This document shows, piece by piece, positions 20,101 to 26,365 of a stretch of DNA of 64,000 bases. The notes beneath the pieces are model-generated. The model ran no database searches, had not been told where the DNA came from, and saw only the letters and a program-made list of their open reading frames with translations. Within the stretch, counting starts at the first letter, position 1. Every line of letters begins with the position of its first letter. The DNA comes from JANXQG01 sp963709175. Lineage in GTDB: Bacteria > Planctomycetota > Planctomycetia > Pirellulales > Thermoguttaceae. The translations under genes were made by a program, and so were the position numbers. The stretch lies in assembly GCA_963709175.1 (NCBI GenBank), contig CAVPVK010000003.1:434001-498000 (forward strand), read 5' to 3'.

Positions 20101-20466
20101 CCGGTCGTTGCCCAGACGGAGGATCTCCCCGACCAGGTCCGGCAGGAGCTGCGGTTCGTCGAGAGCGAACAACACGGCCGTTCGGCTGCTGAGTTCAGCC
20201 GCCGCCGGATCGGCCACCAGCGGGAAGCCCTGCGGCCAGCAACTCAACGGCTCCTTCGGCTGGCCGAGCACAACCCACGGGATCTCCGCCCCAAGCTGCA
20301 GCAAACCGGCTCGGACCGCCTGTGGCAGCGGAACCGATGGTTCGATCGAAATGGCCCCCGAGTCCTCGAAATCGGCGCGCAGCGGCGCAGCAACGATTTC
20401 CGCCGGCAGTGTGGCCGAGGTGATGGCGAGCTTGAGGCAATCGAGCGTAGGGAAGCGTAGGATCAT
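17119..20466 (-). CDS. Large multidomain helical protein of the FtsH/MoxR operon
   Basis: About 1115 residues, function unrecognised. The N-terminal ~400 residues are mixed alpha/beta with a conserved-looking opening MILRFPTLDCLKLAITS and a central PPPGQLLLLSPPRNWEFVDEC. A Pro/Lys-rich linker (GEKPPPEKPVASKLPSRPAS) lies near residue 430, and the C-terminal ~600 residues are nearly all alpha-helical, TPR- or HEAT-like. No catalytic motif was found. It sits between the small accessory gene and the MoxR gene on the same strand and overlaps MoxR by four bases. Large helical proteins in FtsH-vWA-MoxR ternary systems are known as adaptors or scaffolds; that role is inference. ATG 20466 or 20475 is the start; both lack a clear ribosome site. 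Confidence 0.7.
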   Translation of the reverse strand: MILRFPTLDCLKLAITSATLPAEIVAAPLRADFEDSGAISIEPSVPLPQAVRAGLLQLGAEIPWVVLGQPKEPLSCWPQGFPLVADPAAAELSSRTAVLFALDEPQLLPDLVGEILRLGNDRQSFCHVKQGDRTRALLRVVGPPYYSLLRAMDNGITMAATVRAYVERRPRVWIELGHSHPLADRLEPPPGQLLLLSPPRNWEFVDECPMQDVYQVLDCCLPHAESAWSAAELVARLPVSLRLVPGSNDAAEMWVLGGDASAQLDALVQGADDQLLARLAFAVGQRDGQRTIILRTRPSKQSPPVMVVDGLALQPCLKLPNLFVPCGYRLHPPLRRSTLAQVLASDTSRITWLVPEADGRFAPQSLPDAAFRPLSDYVDYVLDREHESLEAWVAAHRFDFESFVCREDRAVRGEKPPPEKPVASKLPSRPASRPVASGQTQESEEEPIVFTPVEPDGEPAAMQPAAPTDRERLQRRLFEIEQQFLALQSPLDEPDRAALWQEMAQANAALGHHVDAAHCCAAAVWDDDSRLAAILPAWEKVAKDGAVEPLDELQFARLMAVKDLAPERAGAVANFLIWAVASPHSPLSSLFRQRQGPLARFLERNEAVLPARIAWLAWCAMNHLNGDVLALARARDRALERLYAHGLRTDVDLPSFLRGLGRGDSQQLHLVRTRFGVLSERVLDWISEPIYKSARTRQYAGLMFCYGMARLGDTAACRERMAKIEHELGRDSIHSWTWEAFRFRIRQAMDGQSSRGPLPPELMEVLDPMDRLVRYKIDKLRQISRILEPNLHIDAYRTWRQYRDDFTQQVTMLVDIADPEHMKATIERLFGELAGSAERETMLLVEALGLAPRLGDHFSRGLLERVLPAASRTPDGETEQKMLQRAVFVAAHFDRGEFVEACLNRIGEHLQAPGEGDGESLAHMLGECFRSLRKLGMRDEIGRLLTRVAAEANNKVRAGAAGERLRLLLLAASGWLFFGQQENALGVLGEARQLLTHGNLKPHQCVELAQAYLSTLGYAPAEFALPRVEELFAQPAESEASGFRLAPIRDAMTTSSHFSVNQLRVVEALVLAVVSEEFTMNSESRRWLDDDEFLVRRRIHRDMRAAMSTKQDKQK

Positions 20467-20482
20467 GCGAAACATCAAGACG

Positions 20483-20574
20483 TGACAGAAGTATTGTTGA
20501 CAGAAACCTGCCAACAATCCGGAGAGAGTGACGGAGCAGGACAGGCTATATTTCTGTCAGCAATATTTCTGTCA
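20483..20574. promoter_or_regulatory. 24-bp inverted repeat with TGACAGAA half-sites
   Basis: The left arm (20483-20506) is TGACAGAA-GTATTGT-TGACAGAAA and the right arm (20551-20574) is its reverse complement with two mismatches, separated by 44 bases. Each arm contains two TGACAGAA-type half-sites, giving four in all. It occupies the only sizeable gap between the 88-aa gene and the 1115-aa gene inside the operon, just upstream of the latter. It could be an operator, an mRNA hairpin for attenuation, or a small terminal-repeat element; no target duplication flanks it. Confidence 0.7.
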
Positions 20575-20584
20575 TCTCCGTGTT

Positions 20585-20851
20585 TTAGTTTCCTTCGCCA
20601 AGGGACCGGCGTTCCTCCTGGGCCGTCTGGCTGATCGGCGCCGCCTCGCCTTCTTCCGCCTCGCGCTCGACGGTGATCTTGCCGATCTCGCCGGCCTTGA
20701 CGATGCCGCCTTCGATCAGCTTGTCCATCAGCAGGCGATGGAGTTGTTCGTGTTCCTGGGGCAAGGAATCTTCGCCGCTCTTCAGCGAAACGATGATCTC
20801 CTTCTTGCCCGTCTCCGGGTCGCGTTGCAATCGGATAGTCATTTCAGCCAT
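20585..20851 (-). CDS. Small operon protein, 88 aa
   Basis: An acidic 88-residue protein beginning MAEMTIRLQRDPETGKKEII and containing EHEQLHRLLMDKLIEGG, an apparent alpha/beta mini-domain with a charged, low-complexity tail (AEEGEAAPIS). ATG 20851 has GGAG six bases upstream and overlaps the preceding gene by 13 bases, so it is translationally coupled. It resembles small accessory proteins found with FtsH-type ternary systems, but I cannot name the family. No catalytic motif. Confidence 0.65.
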   Translation of the reverse strand: MAEMTIRLQRDPETGKKEIIVSLKSGEDSLPQEHEQLHRLLMDKLIEGGIVKAGEIGKITVEREAEEGEAAPISQTAQEERRSLGEGN

Positions 20852-21459
20852 AGTTTCTCCAGTGCTTTCTTGGTGTGCTCGATTTGCCAACGGAGTTCAT
20901 CGGAGTTCATGCAAAGTGTCGCCTTGGCCGTTCGCCGCGCCGCAGCCTGGGCCTTTTCAGCAAATGTCAACGACTCCGTGGCATGCCCTTGTTGGTGATG
21001 CCAAGCGGCAAGCAAGGCTTGCTGGCCCGCCTCGATGAAGTGTGTCAGGAAGTCGTGCCCAGGCACCCTAACGTTTTTGCTCGCAACGTCCGATTGCCAC
21101 CACCGTTTGCGATCGGCAATTCTTTGCACCTCGCTCAACCAAGGGGTGCCTATTTGCTCCTGTTGTAATGCAGATCGCACCAGCTTTATGATCTCCCTGC
21201 CAGCGAGCCAATCCTGGTTTGAAATGAGATGTTCGACGTAATCGCAGACAAGCAATACTGCGGTTGTATAGGGCACGATTGCGAGCGCAAAATCGAGTCG
21301 TTTTCGGCCGGAGCCTTTCCCTTTTCTCGCCCACTGTGCCAACCCGCGCTCTCCCGATTCCTCGAGCACGTCGGCCAGCACCTTGTGCGCGTTCTCCTTG
21401 CCGTTGAGAACGGCCGAGGCCAGGTTATAGACATCCAGCGTGTTGACCATCGGGCTCAT
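20839..21459 (-). CDS. Uncharacterised 206-aa operon protein
   Basis: A mostly helical, soluble protein with no recognised domain. The start ATG 21459 overlaps the stop of the FtsH-like gene by four bases (ATGA), and its end overlaps the next gene by 13 bases, so it is clearly a member of this operon. It contains repeated helical segments (for example ENAHKVLADVLEESGERGLA and ARRTAKATLCMNSDELRW), consistent with a repeat-type helical scaffold. The ERGLAQWARKG segment near the N-terminus resembles the TIGR02996-style motif, but this is not certain. Confidence 0.65.
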   Translation of the reverse strand: MSPMVNTLDVYNLASAVLNGKENAHKVLADVLEESGERGLAQWARKGKGSGRKRLDFALAIVPYTTAVLLVCDYVEHLISNQDWLAGREIIKLVRSALQQEQIGTPWLSEVQRIADRKRWWQSDVASKNVRVPGHDFLTHFIEAGQQALLAAWHHQQGHATESLTFAEKAQAAARRTAKATLCMNSDELRWQIEHTKKALEKLWLK

Positions 21460-23582
21460 TCTTTGCCGCTGCCCGCCGGTATCGTCACATTACCCGCCGT
21501 CACGGCGGCCAATCCGGCGGCATCGATCACTTTTCGCTCCAGCAGCAAATCGCGGAGCGTCTCGATCAGGGCTCGATGCTCGGCCACCAGTGCCGCTGCC
21601 CGCTGCCGGGCCTGCTCCAGCGTCTCGCGGACGCAACGGTCGATGGCCTGCAACTGCCGCTGCGAATACTGCCGCGTGCCCGTCCGCTCGTTGGCCAGCG
21701 TGCGGCACTGGCCAATGCCGACCGGGCCGTCGCCCAGGCCGAACTCCTCGACGAGCGATCGGGCGATCATCGTTGCCCGCTCCAGGTCGCCGGCGGCGCC
21801 GATGGAAACGTCGTCCAGGAGCAGCATTTCCGCCTCGCGCCCGCCCAGCAGCACGCACAGGTCGTCCAGAAGCTTGCCGCGGGTGACCACATAGCGATGC
21901 GCCGGGTCCTGATGGCGGACGAAACCCAGGGCCCCGGTGGAGTCGCCCTGGATGGAAATCCGCTCGATGGCCGTGGCGTGTTCGCAATACATCGAGCAGA
22001 CGGCGTGCCCCGCCTCGTGCGTGGCCACCACCCGCTCCTCGTGCGGGGTCATCTTGGGGCGGTCGATCCATTCGGTCAACGCCCGGTCGACATGGGCCGC
22101 CTCGGTCGCGCCGCTGAGGCCCTCGCGGAGGCGGATGCGGGCTAGCGTGCGGCAGAGGGCATTGATGTGGTCGCCCGAGTAGAGCGTGTTGGCCGCGGTC
22201 CCCTCTACGTATTCGCCTGTGCGGCGGACCGCGTAGCGGAGGGCATCCTCGCTCATCTCCAGGTCCATCGACCGGTTAAAGATCTCCAGGATCGCGCGGC
22301 GGTCGTCCGCCTCGGGATAGGGAATATGGAGCATGAACTCAAAGCGGCCCGGCCGCAGCAGGGCTGGGTCGAGGATGTCGAAAAAGTTCGTCGTTCCCAC
22401 CACGAAGACGAGCTCTTCCGTATGGAAGCCATCCATTTCGGTGAGCAACTGGTTGACCATCGAGTGCTCGACGCCTGAGCCGGTGTAGGTCCCGCGAGCG
22501 GCGGCAAAGGAATCCAGCTCGTCAAAGACGATGATCGCCGGGGCCGACTGCCTGGCGCGATGGAAGATCTGCCGCAGGTTCTCTTCGCTCTCGCCCACCC
22601 AGCGACTCTTGAGCTCGGGTCCGGAGACGACGGTGATTGCCGCGCCCATGGCCGTGGCCATGGCCTTGGCGAAGAGCGTCTTGCCGGTGCCCGGCGGCCC
22701 CCAGAAGATCATGCCCTTGGGAATCAGGCCCTCTAACCGGCGGATCTCATCGGCCTCGGTACGGCGGTCCTTCAGCGCCAACACGTCGAGGATCTCGCAC
22801 TTCAATCGGCGTTTCACTTTCTCGTAGCCGCCGATGTCGCCATCGAGATCGACGTGCGGCACCTCCAACTGCCCGCCGGAGGTGGCGCTGCGGATCTGGC
22901 GGTAGACCCTCTGCGGGCTGGCCGGATAATCTTCGCCCTCCAGCGACGCAAGCAGCTTGCGGAGCCGCACGGCGTTCATGCCGGAAACGTACTTGTAAAG
23001 GCCCCAGGGATTGAACTCGCGGCCGAACTTCCGCGATTCCCCGCGGGTGACGAGGTGGCGGAGGCGGTCGCGGCCGATTCCCAGCAGGCTGTAACGGTGG
23101 GGGAAGAGGTTCTCGATTACCCGCGGCAAGTGAAACGAGGGGTCTTTGAATCCGAGCCAGACCAGTTCGGGGTTTTCGTAAAGCAGCGGCACGACCTCGC
23201 GGGCCTCGGGGCTCAGTCCGCCCTGACTGGTGGTTAAGAGATCGAGGTGCGGCAGGACGACGACGCGGCGTTCGACCGCCCCGCGGACGGCTTCGCGGAG
23301 CTGCGCGAGCATCAAGCCCACGAAGCCCGACATGGGATCGACCTGCTGGCCTTCGCGGGGGCGGCCGTCGAGATAGAGACAGCGGAGCGAGGCCTGCCGC
23401 AGCCGCCCGCGAAGTGCGGAGAAGATGTACGGCGCCAGCTCCTTGTCGCATTCCACGAGCACAGGCAGGCTGCGGGTGAGATCGCAGGCAATCTCCGCCA
23501 GTTCGGCCGTATAGGCCGTTTCCACGGCTTGCTCAACCGAAAGCTGCAAGGGCAGTTCAGATTCAGGAATGAAGATCGACAT
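21456..23582 (-). CDS. Soluble FtsH-like AAA protease (M41) with degenerate N-terminal AAA-like module
   Basis: A 708-residue ATP-dependent protease. The active AAA module has Walker A GPPGTGKT at 295-302, Walker B IVFDELD at 351-357 and an intact second region of homology (LLRPGRFEF). The C-terminal M41 zinc peptidase has HEAGH at 522-526 and the third-ligand region SIGAAGDLERAT with D599. Residues ~1-285 look like a second, degenerate AAA fold: VLVECDKELAPYIF replaces Walker A, and RRVVVLPHLDLL resembles Walker B. No transmembrane segment is seen, unlike canonical FtsH. ATG 23582 was chosen at the conserved start. This protein is the likely degradative core of the operon. Confidence 0.9.
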   Translation of the reverse strand: MSIFIPESELPLQLSVEQAVETAYTAELAEIACDLTRSLPVLVECDKELAPYIFSALRGRLRQASLRCLYLDGRPREGQQVDPMSGFVGLMLAQLREAVRGAVERRVVVLPHLDLLTTSQGGLSPEAREVVPLLYENPELVWLGFKDPSFHLPRVIENLFPHRYSLLGIGRDRLRHLVTRGESRKFGREFNPWGLYKYVSGMNAVRLRKLLASLEGEDYPASPQRVYRQIRSATSGGQLEVPHVDLDGDIGGYEKVKRRLKCEILDVLALKDRRTEADEIRRLEGLIPKGMIFWGPPGTGKTLFAKAMATAMGAAITVVSGPELKSRWVGESEENLRQIFHRARQSAPAIIVFDELDSFAAARGTYTGSGVEHSMVNQLLTEMDGFHTEELVFVVGTTNFFDILDPALLRPGRFEFMLHIPYPEADDRRAILEIFNRSMDLEMSEDALRYAVRRTGEYVEGTAANTLYSGDHINALCRTLARIRLREGLSGATEAAHVDRALTEWIDRPKMTPHEERVVATHEAGHAVCSMYCEHATAIERISIQGDSTGALGFVRHQDPAHRYVVTRGKLLDDLCVLLGGREAEMLLLDDVSIGAAGDLERATMIARSLVEEFGLGDGPVGIGQCRTLANERTGTRQYSQRQLQAIDRCVRETLEQARQRAAALVAEHRALIETLRDLLLERKVIDAAGLAAVTAGNVTIPAGSGKE

Positions 23583-23590
23583 GTCAGGTA

Positions 23591-23692
23591 GGTCCCTTCT
23601 GCCGAAAGGGACTGATGCGTTGGGAATTGTTACAACGTACGGATCTAAAAAAACGGTGCGCACATTAGCAGCCCCTTCCGGCAGAAGGGACC
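23591..23692. promoter_or_regulatory. 20-bp inverted repeat upstream of FtsH-like gene
   Basis: GGTCCCTTCTGCCGAAAGGG (23591-23610) and CCCTTCCGGCAGAAGGGACC (23673-23692) are reverse complements with one mismatch, separated by 62 bases. They fill the gap between the X-type accessory gene and the FtsH-like gene. Each arm is itself near-palindromic around CTGCCG. Function unknown: operator, attenuating hairpin, or the termini of a small element; there is no flanking duplication. Confidence 0.65.
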
Positions 23693-23705
23693 CACTGCGA
23701 ATACG

Positions 23706-24274
23706 CTACACTTCCACAACAATGGTCAGCGACCCGCTTTCCGCATCGTCGGCCAGTTGCTTGATGCGGCCCAACTGGGCGGCCTTGCGTTTCAGGGCTT
23801 CGGCCGTGGCCCGATTGACGGCCCGATCCAGCTCGGCAGCCACGTCGCCCAATTGCCGCTCCAGGGCGTCGGTCACGGCGCCCTGCAATTCGGCCGCTTG
23901 TTTTTCCGCGTCCTTCTCCAACGATTGGCGGATCTGCTCGGCAACGCGTTTCTTGAGTTCCTTGCTGCCGCGGCCGTCTTCATCATAGGACCAGCCATCG
24001 CGCTCGCCGCTCAACGCCACGTCCTTCTGTTGCGCCGCGCGGACCGTAACCTCGCCGCTGGTGAGGTCGACGAGCACTTCCACCTGCTCGCTCTTGCGGA
24101 CTGCCTGGTTGCCGCGTTTCTGGAAGCCGCGAGCGGCAAGCTCCTGGGCGAGCAGCTCGGCCATTTCCACAGCCGGCAGGATCTCCAGTATCTCCAGTTG
24201 CGAGCGAACCTCGTCCTGCACCTGACCACACGGCGCAACGTCTCGCGTATACGCACCCGATATCGGCGACTCAT
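23706..24274 (-). CDS. Accessory protein of FtsH-type operon, single-base frameshift
   Basis: About 189 residues once joined. The N-terminal segment MSRRYRVRIRETLRRVV is in one frame; the remainder (QDEVRSQLEILEILPAVEMA to EVLVDLTSGEVTVRAAQ and a coiled KELKKRVAEQIRQSLE region) is in the next. One missing G near 24221-24223 joins them. GGAGG lies four bases before ATG 24274, a strong ribosome site. The N-terminal layout recalls ycf35/DUF1257-like accessory proteins of FtsH ternary systems, but I hold the name loosely. The C-terminal half is a long alpha-helical, probably coiled-coil, segment. Confidence 0.7.
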
Positions 24275-24328
24275 AAAACCTCCTGAAATCTCGAATTTCT
24301 CAGATCTCGAATCCTCTTGCACCAAACG

Positions 24329-25417
24329 CTACAAATTCATTTCCGGTTCGCGGTCGATTGCGTCGCCCGTCGGCGGCCGCAGCGGATCGCTTTGGCGGAT
24401 GATCGCGCGCACGGCATCGCACGCCGCGGCGCCGCCGAACCGCTCCCAATCGGCCTTCCATAACTGCGAGGCGGCATAGCCTTCATCGAAGTAGCCGACC
24501 GAACGGGCCTGCTGCTCCCACTGTTCCAGCCGTTCGTAAATCCGCAGGAAGGCAAAGGCCGCCGCCGACACGGCAGCCCGTTGGCCCATCGTCATTCCTT
24601 TACGGTCGATCCGGGCTAGCAAGGCATCGGCCGGCAATCCGCCGCGCAAAAGCCGCGAACCGGCCATGAGCAGGAAGCGGGCCAAATCGCGGCGGCCGGC
24701 CCTTTCCAAGGCATCGAGCAACCCCTCCAGTACCCGCCGTTGCGCCAGACCGACGTTCAGTATATTCTCGACACGCGTCGATTGCATTTTGTTCTCTTCG
24801 ATTCGGACCCAACGCTGGCCCAGTTCCTGCTGCAAGGCCTCAAAGACCGGCACTCCCGGCCCGGTGATCCACGGCGACCAGTCGGACGAGGGGTGGCTGC
24901 CGTCGGCAAACTCCTGGGGAAAGGCAAGGCGGCAAAGGGAGTTGTCCACTACGGCCGGCAAGCGCCGCATTTCCTCGGCCACGGGCGTGTTTTCCACCGC
25001 CCGAAAGGCCAGGAAGGCAATGAACCGATCACCCAGCGTTGTTTCCGGCCGTTTGCGGGCAGCCCGGCGTGACGGGAGATCGGGTGCATGGCGGGTCGTC
25101 AGCCAGATCAGCAGCTCCAACGAGGCTACCGAGAAGGCCATGCCAAGTTCTTCGGGCCGCCAGCGCTGCCACAAGCGGCCCTCAACCGGTTGCTCGCCGC
25201 GGAGGAACCTCTCCCGCTGCCAGCCCTGCCGCGCCAGGAGGCGAACGACGCCTTTGGCCAGAGCGGCCTGGAGCAACTCGATCGTATCGCGGTCCAGGCA
25301 CGCCGGCCGGGGGATGCCGCCGCGCATCAAGGGAAGCGCCTCGGCCCGCGATGCCTGTCCGACCAGGCAGTAGGCAATCCGCAGCAAATCGTGCTCGAAG
25401 CGATTGAGTATCCGCAT
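24329..25417 (-). CDS. Uncharacterised helical protein of FtsH-type operon, 362 aa
   Basis: A soluble, almost all-helical 362-residue protein (MRILNRFEHDLLRIAYCLVG...) with no catalytic motif I recognise. Segment LRRGGLPADALLARIDRKGMT lies in its C-terminal half. It starts 15 bases after the radical SAM stop and ends before the frameshifted accessory gene. Such proteins in FtsH-vWA-MoxR ternary loci are reported as adaptors of unknown function; I cannot assign a particular named domain. Confidence 0.65.
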   Translation of the reverse strand: MRILNRFEHDLLRIAYCLVGQASRAEALPLMRGGIPRPACLDRDTIELLQAALAKGVVRLLARQGWQRERFLRGEQPVEGRLWQRWRPEELGMAFSVASLELLIWLTTRHAPDLPSRRAARKRPETTLGDRFIAFLAFRAVENTPVAEEMRRLPAVVDNSLCRLAFPQEFADGSHPSSDWSPWITGPGVPVFEALQQELGQRWVRIEENKMQSTRVENILNVGLAQRRVLEGLLDALERAGRRDLARFLLMAGSRLLRGGLPADALLARIDRKGMTMGQRAAVSAAAFAFLRIYERLEQWEQQARSVGYFDEGYAASQLWKADWERFGGAAACDAVRAIIRQSDPLRPPTGDAIDREPEMNL

Positions 25418-25432
25418 GGCTCTTAAGCCTCT

Positions 25433-26080
25433 TCATCCGGCACCACGGTTGAGCGTTCGCAGTCTCCTCCACAGCGGCCGCGCGGCCGCCGCGGGATAGC
25501 CGTTGATTTGCAGTTCATGGCCGTCGAAGCGAATTTCCAGCGAGTTGGGCAGGCTCCATTGCGGATCGTCGGCCCGATAGCGCGCGGTGAGGAAATGGAC
25601 GACTTGGTTTTGTGACCCGATCCACCGCCGCCGCGTTTCGGGCAAGTCGCGGCAGTAGGGACCATCCACGAGAATATCGGTGTGCCGCAGCAAGGCATCG
25701 ATGGCCGGATCGCTTCGTTGTCGCAGTTCGTCGAGCGTGTAGCCGGAAAAGAGCATCACGCTCAGGCCTCGTTGCTGGACCTCGGCCGCCAGTTCGGCGA
25801 TCGCGGCGGCCTGCACCGTCGGTTCCCCGCCCAACAGCGTGATGCCTTCAATCTCATGCCCCCGCCGGGCGTCGTCGATTTCCGCCAGCAAGACTTCCTT
25901 TGCGACCTGCTTTCCACCGTCAAAAGCGAACATCTCCGGATTGCAGCAACCCGCGCATCGCAACGGGCAGCCTTGCAACCAGAGGGCGAAGCGCCGGCCG
26001 GGACCTTCAGCCTCGGTCGCGGCGACAAAATCGGCGATGTGGAGCAGCGTCGACGGTTGCGTAAGCGACGGCCTTTTCAT
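25433..26080 (-). CDS. Activase-type radical SAM protein (4Fe-4S single-cluster)
   Basis: About 215 residues, close to NrdG/PflA-type activating enzymes and other small 4Fe-4S radical SAM proteins. The cluster motif is CPLRCAGCCNPEMF, a C-x3-C-x2-C arrangement. GITLLGGEPTVQA gives the GGEP block, and VMLFSGYTLDELR the following one. Activases of this type install glycyl radicals or modify small peptides. I see no glycyl radical enzyme in the window, so a peptide or protein target is more likely (inference). ATG 26080 is preceded by a strong promoter. It is the first gene of the long operon. Confidence 0.85.
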   Translation of the reverse strand: MKRPSLTQPSTLLHIADFVAATEAEGPGRRFALWLQGCPLRCAGCCNPEMFAFDGGKQVAKEVLLAEIDDARRGHEIEGITLLGGEPTVQAAAIAELAAEVQQRGLSVMLFSGYTLDELRQRSDPAIDALLRHTDILVDGPYCRDLPETRRRWIGSQNQVVHFLTARYRADDPQWSLPNSLEIRFDGHELQINGYPAAAARPLWRRLRTLNRGAG

Positions 26081-26084
26081 AGTG

Positions 26085-26131
26085 GTTCCACAGTGGAACG
26101 TATTATAGCGAGATACGGAGTGAAGCGTCAA
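26085..26131 (-). promoter_or_regulatory. Sigma70-type promoter with overlapping palindromic operator
   Basis: On the minus strand, TTGACG (26131-26126) and TATAAT (26107-26102) are separated by 18 bases, a near-consensus sigma70 pair. Just after the -10, GTTCCACTGTGGAAC (26099-26085) is a perfect 7+1+7 palindrome covering the expected start of transcription, about 5 bases before the ATG. That is a typical position for a repressor operator. The transcript would have a very short leader. This is probably the control point for the whole operon. Confidence 0.75.
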
Positions 26132-26365
26132 ACTGCGGAACGAATTGGCCCCTGCCTTGGTAAAGACAAGAGCGAAGGAGTTTATGTTCGCCCTTGGGCG
26201 CGTTATGATTCGCACGGCGAAGCATGTTCGAAACCCGACGGCGGGAAACGCATCCTTAAAGCATCCTTACCGCCTCTTGCAAGCCCATGCCCGGCGAACT
26301 ATCCTGAATTCGCCGCGCCCGCGACGTATTTCCCGCCCCGTCCCGCTCGCCTAAGGAGTCCTGCC

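Noticed and set aside
20528..20998. Plus-strand open frame of 156 residues over the inverted repeat
   Set aside because: It lies opposite clear operon genes; its start region reads FCQQYFCH only because the inverted repeat is symmetric.
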